Below are positions 14,543 to 23,400 of a stretch of 58,362 nucleotides of DNA, piece after piece. The notes under the pieces are model-generated. The model did not search any database. It was not told the origin of the DNA and worked only from the letters and a program-made list of their open reading frames with translations. Position numbers and translations under genes: made by a program. The stretch's first letter is position 1. Each line of letters begins with the position of its first letter. Source of the DNA: Geobacter sp. (GTDB lineage Bacteria; Desulfobacterota; Desulfuromonadia; Geobacterales; Pseudopelobacteraceae); assembly GCA_027346925.1 (NCBI GenBank), contig DAIERH010000002.1, positions 1-58,362 of the forward strand, written 5' to 3'.

Positions 14543-14735
14543 AACCATGCTCCATCAACGACGTATGCCGGCATGGCTCCAGGGGAGCGGGGTACCGATC
14601 ACCGTCGAGATAGACCCGGTGACACTGTCCACATTCAGACAGATACTGTCCGTTGACGGCTGGTCAGTGGAAGAAGGTATTGAACGGCTGGTCAATCATG
14701 TGGTAGGACTTTACGAGAACCGGCAGAGCCGGTAA
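14532..14735 (+). CDS. Hypothetical early protein (67 aa)
   Basis: A GTG start follows AGGAGATCAACG. The central part, VEIDPVTLSTFRQILSVDGWSVEEGIERLVNHVV, reads like a ribbon-helix-helix unit (a strand followed by two helices). It may bind DNA. No family can be named with certainty. Confidence 0.65.
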   Translation: MDAETMLHQRRMPAWLQGSGVPITVEIDPVTLSTFRQILSVDGWSVEEGIERLVNHVVGLYENRQSR

Positions 14736-14756
14736 TTTCACGACGGAGGTAACAAG

Positions 14757-14969
14757 ATGACGAGAATTAAAGAAATCCTGAGTCAGATCGAACTGGCGGC
14801 AGTCAACGACCCTGCCGCCATCAAGGGGCTGTGCGACGAAGCCAGGGCAGTGCTTGACGGTGAGCAGCCCGCCGCCGAAGCGTCAGAGCCTGCGCCGGTA
14901 GTCGAACCGGAGACTACTGTGGCACCGGCTCCTGAGCAGTCCGCCGCCGAAGCGTCAGAGCCTGCGTAG
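14757..14969 (+). CDS. Acidic, repeat-tailed early protein (70 aa)
   Basis: The N-terminal half is a helical segment. The C-terminal half is an alanine/proline/glutamate tail in which AAEASEPA occurs twice. The DNA copies of this repeat are nearly identical, so the tail probably grew by duplication. The start follows ACGGAGGTAACAAG. Its 3' end overlaps a convergent gene on the other strand by 56 bases. Confidence 0.62.
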   Translation: MTRIKEILSQIELAAVNDPAAIKGLCDEARAVLDGEQPAAEASEPAPVVEPETTVAPAPEQSAAEASEPA

Positions 14970-15153
14970 CGTACCAGATATCTTTCGGACGGTCGTTTTC
15001 TTTCAAAAAAGGTCCGCCATAGCCTCGGATGATTTCAAAGTCATTTTCGGCTTGGCGGATTTTTTGTTGGAGATCTTCCAGCGCCTCTTGGGGTTGGCCG
15101 CCTTCGCCCCAGAAGATATTGTACCCTTCTACTGGTTTTGCTTCTCGTAGCAT
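14914..15153 (-). CDS. Convergent small protein (79 aa)
   Basis: The start at 15153 is preceded by GAGGAGGCATCC, a strong ribosome site. The protein has a coiled helix (EALEDLQQKIRQAENDFE) and a GYGGPF segment, and its last 18 residues are encoded antisense to the repeat tail of the rightward gene. Its function is unknown. It is a lone leftward gene between two rightward units, possibly a small regulator. Confidence 0.6.
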   Translation of the reverse strand: MLREAKPVEGYNIFWGEGGQPQEALEDLQQKIRQAENDFEIIRGYGGPFLKENDRPKDIWYATQALTLRRRTAQEPVPQ

Positions 15154-15208
15154 GGATGCCTCCTCTTTTTGTGCTTGCAGTTTTTGCGTGAACCAGTATA
15201 ATTGATTT

Positions 15209-15308
15209 TGCTCACATTGGGAATAAAGTTATCAACAGAAGCATGAGAATCGGGTAGCCGCGAGGCCCCGGCCCTCCCAAGGGTGAGCGTTCTCATGCTT
15301 TTTATTTT
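15209..15308 (+). ncRNA. Candidate small RNA with intrinsic terminator
   Basis: TTGCAG (15175-15180), 16 bases, then TATAAT (15197-15202) form a plausible promoter. About 30 bases after the expected start, perfect 11-bp arms AAGCATGAGAA (15239-15249) and TTCTCATGCTT (15290-15300) close a stem with a 40-base GC-rich loop, followed by a T-tract. A transcript of about 100 nt is predicted. It could instead be just a terminator. Confidence 0.45.
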
Positions 15309-15328
15309 GCACACTGCCCAGTTTGGTA

Positions 15329-15428
15329 AGGCGGGGCGTGGCCGGGTAAGGCGAAGCACGGTTATGTGAGGTAGAGCATTGCGGACTCGGGCGGCGCACA
15401 GCAGGGCGTGGCAACGCGAGGAGATTTA
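15329..15428 (+). repeat. Degenerate 10-bp G-rich repeats, left cluster
   Basis: Units of ten bases follow each other in phase, for example GGCGGGGCGT, GGCCGGGTAA, GGCGAAGCAC, GGTTATGTGA and GGCAACGCGA. Each begins with GG or nearly so. The same period returns on the far side of the gene 15431-15997. Confidence 0.6.
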
Positions 15429-15430
15429 CT

Positions 15431-15997
15431 ATGCAAATCAAAGTCACGATTCAAGGAGTCACACCGTTGTTGATGAACAGGTTTACGGAGCAGAATGAAA
15501 TCAAAGTCAGTTCCGGCCTTTCGGGAGTCCATGTTGGCGGCAAACCGGCCCCGCGTGAACAGGCCAAGCAGAAGGCGTACATGGATGAAGAGGGGAATCT
15601 TTTTCTCCCCGGCCCAAACCTTTTCTCCTGCCTCATCCAAGCTGGTACGTTTCACAAATCCGGTAAATCCAAAGTAACGACTATGAAAAGCTCCCTCATC
15701 CCGGCTGGTATGTGTGTTATGGACATTGTTTGCCCGCTCAACAGCACGGAGTTTGAGGTTGATAGCAGATCGGTAGTCATCCCTTCCACGGGTGGCAGAA
15801 TTATGTGTCATCGCCCCCGATTGGACAAGTGGAGTCTTAGTTTTACTCTGGATATTGACACTGAAATGTTCAGCCCTCAGTTTGTCCGGCTGCTTGTCGA
15901 TGACGCTGGCCGTAAAATTGGCCTGGGGGATTTCCGACCAGCGCGTAAAGGCCCGTTTGGAAAGTTTGTCGTTGTGGGGTGGGAAGAGGTTTGGTAG
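15431..15997 (+). CDS. Phage protein of unknown function (188 aa)
   Basis: The N terminus reads KVTIQGVTPLLMNRF; proteins with this TPLLM pattern occur in many phages but I know no function. The rest is alpha-beta, with LPGPNLFSCLIQAG and a GKFVVVGWEEVW end. The start follows AGGAGATTTACT. The gene is alone on its strand, bounded by G-rich 10-bp repeats on both sides and by a terminator downstream. This suggests a self-contained module that may move between phages. Confidence 0.68.
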   Translation: MQIKVTIQGVTPLLMNRFTEQNEIKVSSGLSGVHVGGKPAPREQAKQKAYMDEEGNLFLPGPNLFSCLIQAGTFHKSGKSKVTTMKSSLIPAGMCVMDIVCPLNSTEFEVDSRSVVIPSTGGRIMCHRPRLDKWSLSFTLDIDTEMFSPQFVRLLVDDAGRKIGLGDFRPARKGPFGKFVVVGWEEVW

Positions 15998-16011
15998 GGG
16001 TGCCGCACCGA

Positions 16012-16080
16012 TTTGGCGTTGTTTTGTCCGGCGATGTGTGGCGGTGCTTGGTGGTGCGAGGAATGGCAAGGCGACGCAAG
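16012..16080 (+). repeat. Degenerate 10-bp G-rich repeats, right cluster
   Basis: In-phase units such as GGCGGTGCTT, GGTGGTGCGA, GGAATGGCAA and GGCGACGCAA follow the end of gene 15431-15997. They share the 10-bp period and GG start of the left cluster (compare GGCAACGCGA). Confidence 0.55.
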
Positions 16081-16081
16081 G

Positions 16082-16116
16082 AATGGGCGGGAATTCCCCG
16101 CCCATTAGCCTTTTTT
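16082..16116 (+). terminator. Rightward intrinsic terminator
   Basis: Arms AATGGGCGGG (16082-16091) and CCCGCCCATT (16097-16106) pair perfectly, and TTTTTT follows at 16111-16116. It ends the transcript of the 15431-15997 gene. It overlaps the last codons of the convergent late gene. Confidence 0.85.
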
Positions 16117-17415
16117 ACCGGACTTCAGCCCCACCCCGTATTTGTCCGCCAACTCCAGTTTCTCATCAAGATCATCGAACACATTTGCGTTGAAATCCTT
16201 GCCGATGCAATCTATCTTTTGCGCCGACTCAATGGCCTGCTGCTGAGACTCTTCCAGGGTCGAACCGAAGCCTATCGCTTCTGCCATAAAACCACAGTTA
16301 GATAGGATGGCAAAGAACTGCATGGTTCCGTCTTTCTGTTTGGCTTGGCAAATGTTCCCCATCTTTACCCGTTTCAGATCCTTTTCCTTGACCTCTAACG
16401 GAAGAGTGGTCTGTTCATTCTTGGTGACAGAAGAATGGATGATGATCTCTGAAGCATAAGGCTTTTTCTTGTCATATTCAGGGACTACGGCTTCACCTTT
16501 GGCGACTCCCAAAACCATCGGCCCAAAGTTGGTGTATCGCGCTGAAGATATGCCTGAAGGTGGGCGTCCAGCTCTTTGGCAAGCGTCAATAAAATGCGGT
16601 TTCTTGTCTGGTCCTATCCGCAATTCAGACGACATCATGCCTCTGATGTCGTATTTCGCGTACACTGGCCTCATGGCATTTTCCACCAACAAAACCGGCT
16701 TGGGAAGGTCGTTGAAATCAAGGCTTATGCAACTATACCCCTCGCCTTTGGCCTCAAACCCGTACATGCAATTAGCAAGGTAGTTCCCATTGGTAAAAAA
16801 ACGGTCGCAGCCTGGTTCTACTCCATCCTTGGGGTGTATCGGGTCTTCAATCATAAAGACCTGCTCTTCGCGAAGGAAACCAAGATCGTGCGCCCACTTG
16901 TCCACCGTTGACATGCTGTTAATCCAGTTTTTATGGTGGAACGATTCCAAGACGCCCCTTGCGTTGTTGTCTACCTTGATCCACTTATCTTGTTCAGACT
17001 TGAGCACCTTCACTAGGGATTCAACCCCCGTCACCATTTGGTATTTACCAGTGGGCAGACCACGCCCAGCAAGCACCTTCTTGAACAGACCTCGCTTGCC
17101 CTCAAGGATCTCTCCGTCGCCACAGCCGAAAACCAGTTTCCCGCTACGGCGCAACCGTTCCTGCATATCCCCATTCCCAACGTCGAAGAACACCCATAGA
17201 TCAACACTGTCGTCGTCTTCTTCAAAGCTGTCAATCCTGGTCAGCCCTGGGATTCCTGAGCCAATCATTTGCAGCTCAGGCGTGGAAAACGGCGACACCC
17301 AAGGAGTGAAGTATTCGACGACCCCAAAGTATTCAGCCAAAGCTGCGGCCAGGTGGGTAAAAAGCCCAAGGTCGTAAACACGGACCTTCATTTTGCTATA
17401 GGGTTTCTGGATCAT
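16105..17415 (-). CDS. ATP-grasp-like protein (436 aa), last late gene
   Basis: Several features recall ATP-grasp carboxylate-amine ligases: a Rossmann-like start (KMKVRVYDLG), a lysine-containing strand (KWIKVDNNARG), and a metal-binding segment SSELRIGPDKKPHFIDA. In purine-pathway relatives the last forms the magnesium site. No substrate can be named. The start follows GGGAGTAACCC and lies directly after the giant virion gene, at the far end of the late operon. It may modify a virion component or a small molecule. Confidence 0.5.
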   Translation of the reverse strand: MIQKPYSKMKVRVYDLGLFTHLAAALAEYFGVVEYFTPWVSPFSTPELQMIGSGIPGLTRIDSFEEDDDSVDLWVFFDVGNGDMQERLRRSGKLVFGCGDGEILEGKRGLFKKVLAGRGLPTGKYQMVTGVESLVKVLKSEQDKWIKVDNNARGVLESFHHKNWINSMSTVDKWAHDLGFLREEQVFMIEDPIHPKDGVEPGCDRFFTNGNYLANCMYGFEAKGEGYSCISLDFNDLPKPVLLVENAMRPVYAKYDIRGMMSSELRIGPDKKPHFIDACQRAGRPPSGISSARYTNFGPMVLGVAKGEAVVPEYDKKKPYASEIIIHSSVTKNEQTTLPLEVKEKDLKRVKMGNICQAKQKDGTMQFFAILSNCGFMAEAIGFGSTLEESQQQAIESAQKIDCIGKDFNANVFDDLDEKLELADKYGVGLKSGKKG

Positions 17416-17418
17416 GGG

Positions 17419-20400
17419 TTACTCCCTGATAATCTCAAGATATCGCTCTCGCTCTTCCTGCGTCAGCCCCTTAGAGTTGCGGAACTTCTTCCGGAAAGCC
17501 GGTTTCAACTCCTCCACCACGTCACTCGGGGCATTCTCCATGATGTCGGCCAGCTTGTCAATCTGCATACGCTTGACCTTGGCCATATCCAGGGGGAGCT
17601 TGCCCCGCTGGCCCGGTATGTCGGCCTGTAAAATTTGCCACAAGTTGCGCTGTTCACGGGGGATCTGCTCGTCGCCGGCCATGTCCGTCATCTTGGATAT
17701 CCGGCGAAGGTCGGGCGGAACAAGCAGCGACTCGGCGAACTGGCCGCCCCATTGCCCCGCGCTTTCCGCAGTTCGCATCGCCTCGCCCATCCGAACCGGC
17801 TGTTCAAAGAACGGCACCTCCTCAATTACCCCTTTGGCGCCGGCAAACACCCCAGCCGCCGTGCCGTGCTCCTTACCCTTCTCTGCATAGTGGTCCTCCA
17901 CCCGGCGCAGAGTGGCACCAATCTGCAGCACCTCCAGTGCGGGAGTATGCAGAGCCCACCGTGGCATGTCGACACCAAATACCCGGAGCCCGCCGGCCTT
18001 GACATCGTCCTGCTTGCGGCGTTCGCCCTGCTGATAGTAACCACCGATGGAATCTGCGGCCAGGTAGCCAAGGACCAGTACGGCCGCGCCGATGCCCTGC
18101 TTCTTGAGCGCCCTCATCACGTAATCGGCTTCCTCGGGTTTCAGCCCCTCGATACCTTTGGCGCCGATCACCTTGGCGATAGCCTTGGCTCCGCCTGCAG
18201 CATAGGACAGCGTTTCCGCCACAAAGTTCGTCGGGATCTTCACAATTGGCATGACCATTTGCAGACCGGTAGCCGCCGCCCGGCCGCCAGTCCCTTTGTG
18301 CCGGGCATAGTTGATCAGCATCCGGTACGCCGTCACCATGGCGTTGTCCTGCATGAAGATTGCCCGGTTGGCGTCGACATACGATTCAGCAAACAGAGTC
18401 GCCTGCGTCACCGGGTCGGACACGTCATAGCCGTTCTTCATGTACCACTCGGTGCGTTTCTGCAGCGACCGATTGAACTCGGCACGCTTAGGCATAATCT
18501 TGAGTGCCCCGTGGATGTGACCGAAGAACTCGATAGCCTCGGGCGGCAGATCGTGCTTTTTGCCGTAGAGTCGATCCAGTTCGCCCCGGCCGGTCTTGAT
18601 CACGTCCCAGGCGTCCATGTAGGTCTGTTTGGCGAACCACTGCCGCATGGCCGCAGCCTCAGCCCGGACGTTCAGCCCGCCACCCTCTCGGGGCGCCTTG
18701 GCTGCAATGCGTGAAATGTACGGGGTATGCGACAGAACACCACCCACCAACTCTTCCAGCGGCGTGGTGATCTGCCGCAGAGACGCCGCCGTGGTGAGTT
18801 TGCCGATGGTCTGGGCCCCGGAGAGGATCACCGCTCGGCGCCACTTCACCAGCCAGTCAAGCCCCCTCTGCGCCGCCGTCCGGTTGGCCAGTTCCTGCTT
18901 GCGGATCTCCGTGTTGATGGCTTCCTTCAGCCGCTCCGTCTCGGCCTTCAGTCGGATAGCTTCCGGGTCCATCTTCAGCACGCGTCGGGCCGACTTCTCG
19001 TAGTTGCCCGTGTTCAGCATCTCCTGCAGGTCAGCAATCCGCTTCATCGTCCGGGTCTTGTACGCCTTCAATGCAACCTGTTCCGGGTCAACGGCGGGCT
19101 TTGCGTCCCGCTGCATCTGCTTGTACTGTTCGGCTAGGGCGTCCCGGCGGTCACGGAGTGCCTTCAGTTCGGGCGTCTCGGGAGTCGCAGATGTCTTTTT
19201 GCCAGGCGCTAAGTCGTTTTCCTTGATCCTCCGTGTGTATTCGTCTAGAGACCGCTGTGCGGCATCAGTTGCGGCTTTTACTTGCCGTTCAGTGTCAGCC
19301 ATGAATTTCTTGAGTTGCTGCATTTCTGGCGATTCATCAGGAACTTGCTTCTTCTGCATTTCCTGGTAGGCCTTGCGGAGTTCGTCTCGTTTGGAGCGGA
19401 GACCATCTCTTTTCTTCCGGAGTGCTTGTAGCTCGGGTGTCTCGGGAGGAGTGCTTGTTTTCGGATGTGGCAAGACATCACGGGTCTTTATTTGTCGGTC
19501 GAGTTCTGTAATCGACTTCTCCACCGCATTCGTGGCGATCCTCACCCGCTGCTCGTCGGAGAGCCCCGGTTTGCCCTCGATGTCCTCCAGGGCCTTCTTC
19601 AGCCGGTCCCGTTCGGCCTTCAGCGCGTTGGCCTCTTCGTCGTACTTGAGCCCGATCTTCTTCGGCGTCTTTTTGCCGGTCTTGATCTGCTCGGTGATGT
19701 CGTGAATCTGGTTCCGCAGTCGGGTCTTGGCCGCGTCCAGGGAAGTCTTCCACTGCTCTTCCGGCGTCCGGGTCGACTGGCTGTCAATGCCACTGGCTTT
19801 CATCGCCTCCTTGACCTGGTGCTGCAGGTCGCGGACGGTATCGGAAACCGGGTCACGCTGGAGCCCGGAATGGAGCGGGGGCTGGCCGGCTTCGGCATCC
19901 TCCAGGGCGGAAATCAGCCGCATCTGCCGGCGGGCCTCCCGCATTTCGACCTGGATTTCCTCCTGGCTCATCTTGTAGGAGTGTCCATAGCCGGAGATGG
20001 CGTCCCGGATGTCCCGCTTCTCCAGGTCCGGAATGTCCTTCAACTCTTCGTAGATGTCGTCAATGATGGCCTTGGCGTCGGTGATGCCGGCGATCACCCG
20101 GTTGCGGGCCATTTCCGCTAGGACCACCACTGCTTCCGGGTCGAAGTTCATAGTCAGTTTGTTGGGGGAGAGGATCGACCGGAGTTTCCCAGCCAGTGAC
20201 TTGAATTCCGTGTCCATCGATTTGCGGGCAACGGCCTTCTCTCCGGCCCGCTGCCTCCGGGGGGCGCTGGCTTCCTCGTTGTGGATCTTCGTGACCTTGC
20301 GCTGCGCCTCCAGTTCGGCTATCCGCTCCTCATGTGCCTTGGATTTCGCCATGGCCTCGTCAAGTTGCTTCGTCAGCGCCTCAATCTTGGTGCGGACGGC

Positions 20401-23400
20401 TTCCGGTATCTCCGGCTTACCGATGGCCACCCGTACCCGCTGGATCGACCGCGCCAAGGAGTAATCCTCGGCAATCATCATCTTGCGGGCGGCCAGGCCC
20501 AGCCCCTGTTCGTAACCTGTGCGCCGGGCGGCCTCATCGTTGGTGTTGATGTCGTCTTCGATCTTGGCCAGCCGCTGCCGGTTCTCTGCCAGGGATACCT
20601 GGTCGCCGGCTGCGGTCGCCTTCTCGATCTGCTCCATGACGGCCACATGGTCGTTCTGTAGCCTCATGCGGTCATAGATCAGCGTCACCGACTCCTCAGC
20701 GGACAGGGCGCGGGGCTTCTCTGCCAGTGACGCAGCCAGAAGTCGGGGGTCTACCTGGCCAGAATCCACCAAGGCTTTCCCTCTCTCGAACGCATCCCCG
20801 AATGTGCGCCGGGTTTCGACCTCAACCGGTGACTTGCCGATGGTGTCCCGTTCCTCTTCGGTGACATCGTTCTTGATGCCCGTGGTCCGCTGCTGAGAGG
20901 TCGGCTTGACCGACAGGGGGATGACGTTGCTCTTCTCCGGCCGGATCTGCTTGGCCAGTTCGTCGGCCCGGGCGAGCCACTTCAGGGCGGTTTCCTCGTC
21001 GCCCCTGGTCACCGCCTCGTCGGCCTTGTCGAGGAATTCGTTGTGGCGCCGGATCAGTACCTTGCGAAGGTCATCGCCTTCGGTGGAGCCACGCTCGTTG
21101 CCGACTATGCGCTTGACGTTCTCCCAGGTCGCTTGAATCAGCCCTTTGAAACGGTCCCACAGGTCGCCCAACTTCTCCTTCATGGAGCGGGTGAAGTCCT
21201 GGTATTTGCGGGCACCATCCTCGTAAGCGGCACGGCCTATGGCTTCCAGGTGGGGCATGGCTTCCCGGCCGGATTTGGCGAGTTTGGTGAGTTCCTTCAG
21301 TGCAAGAGGGACAACGGAGGTGATGTCGTAGAGTTCGGTGCCTTTGGGTGTCTGGTGATTGGCTGTCTCGCCTTTCGGTACCTTTAGCGCCTTCATCTCT
21401 GCCGAAAGCGTATGCTCTCTGACCGGCATAACGACCGCCACCGGCCCACCGTTCTCATAGAACAGCACCGGACCCTGTTTGTTGCCGTCGGCATATATCT
21501 CGGCGTTCGGATAGTGCTGTTTGGCATACAGGAAATAATCCTGGTCCACGTATACGTCGGGCTTGCCTTCGACTCTCAGTCGGGCATACGCCTTGTCCGC
21601 CGTGTCGATAGGGTTGCCAGATACGGCCAGCACTTCGCCGTTCTTGCCACCGGCACCAGCCGTGCCGTGCCCGACAAAATCTATATTCTCCACCCTGTCC
21701 AGATTCTTCTTGTCTGGAAGCATCCGGCTTATATCGGGTGGGTTGGCTTTCCATGCTTCATTGCGCTCGTTTACCGTCTTGTCCTTGGACGGCTTTATCT
21801 TGATCTGCGGTTCGCCTTTCACCATGAGATGTCCGGTACCGTGCCACGTTCCCAACTCACCAGTGAAGACCCCAGCCCCTTCCAGTGGGGGGGGCTTCAC
21901 TGTCGTCTGCTTCGGCAGGTTCCCGTATCCGGTTGACTTCGCCTGGGCTTTCTCGGCAGAGGGGAACAGCGTTTCAACCTGCTTCTTGAAGTTCTGGAGT
22001 GCATTCTTGGAGTTGTAAACCTCGAACGTCCCATCGTCAGGGACATGGATTGTCACATAGGCGCTGGCATCGCGGAGTGCCTGTTGTGCTGCCTTTATCT
22101 GTGGCGTAACCCTCTTCATATCAGCATCGGCAACATCATGAGCCGATTGGAATTGGGCTATCATCTCCTGCCGGCGTTCGGGTGTGCTATCCTGGAAATA
22201 CTGAGGATCTTTCCAGAGGTTGAGTTTTGTTCCAGCCTCATCTTTGCGATTGTGAGCATCGGTCAGGGCTCCGCGCAAGTCGCCCAGTTCATTTTGTAGC
22301 TTCATCCGCTCGGGAGTCGGTGCGTCCGGTGCCTCCTTGATTGCATCCTCAATGTTCGCCAAAAGGTACTTCTTCTGTTCCTTGAGGGGCGTTCCTTCCT
22401 TTTTGGCGGTCTTGACGGCTTCGGCCACCACCTCTGCCGGCGTATCCTGCCCCGTCACCCTGGCGGCTTCGTAGTCGGCGCGGGCCTTCCGCGTCTCAAT
22501 GTACCGGGCAAGGTCCATTTTCTCCTGACCGGCGGCCCGTGCCCCTTCATTCGACACTGCCGCCGCAGTCCGCCGCCCACCGCCGTTGAACTCCCGTTCC
22601 CCGGCTTTCTGCAACGATGCAATCTCACCACCCAGCCGTTCAAGGCGCTCCTCCAGTTCAGGGACGGACATTTTGCCGTAACGTCTTTCAAGTTCGGCGT
22701 CCTGTTTGGCGGTCGCTTTGTCAAACCGCTGTTGCTTGGTCAGCCGCTCAGATTCGGGCATCTTGTCATAGGCTGCGCTGGCCCGTTCAATGGCGTCCTC
22801 TTTGGTGTTGGCCGTGAAGAAATTACCCTGTTCGTGGCTGAATTTGTACTTCCACAGGTCGTTACGGGGGTCGTGGTAGAGCAGGCCAGCGTCGATTAAC
22901 GTGTCCTCGCTTACCTCGGATTTCTGAGACATGGCTGACTGTTCCGGCTCCATATCTTGCACCCGCGTGAAATACTCCTCCACCGCCGCGTCGGTCCCCT
23001 TGACCGTCCTGGGCAGTTTCTCCCCGGTCCGGCTGGCGAACTCGGCTCGGAGCCCCTTGTTGTCCATGTGCAGGAGGTCTTTCATCCCGGCGATGTCGCG
23101 GGCGTCCCATGCGGCGTTGAATTTCTCCTGGGCCTTGGGGTGCAGGGCGGTGAACTCAGGGGCGGGCTGTTTGGTCGGTTTCTCCGGGCGGGTGGTGCCG
23201 TCCATGCGGAGGGGGGCGGGCTTCTCGTTCAATGAACCAGATTCTTCCCCCTTCTCCATCTCGATCAGCCTTGCATTCGCCCCAGTCGTCCGCAACTGCG
23301 TCCGGTCCGTAAACGTCCCTTCCGGCAGCTTCTCTTCACTGGCCCCGTTGTCCTCCAGCCACTGTTTGAACTCAGCGTGCTTCTTCTGGTTCCCGAAAGA

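Larger units (their letters stand above)
15154..15430. other. Non-coding stretch: small RNA candidate and G-rich repeats
   Basis: No credible gene is seen here. The left part holds a rightward promoter-like sequence and a long hairpin with a T-tract (15197-15308). The right part (15329-15428) is made of about ten degenerate 10-bp units, ending in the ribosome site of the next gene. Confidence 0.6.

Noticed and set aside
15239..15300. The long hairpin as another attC site.
   Set aside because: It lacks the AAC and GTT boxes, its arms have no extra base and it is followed by a T-tract.
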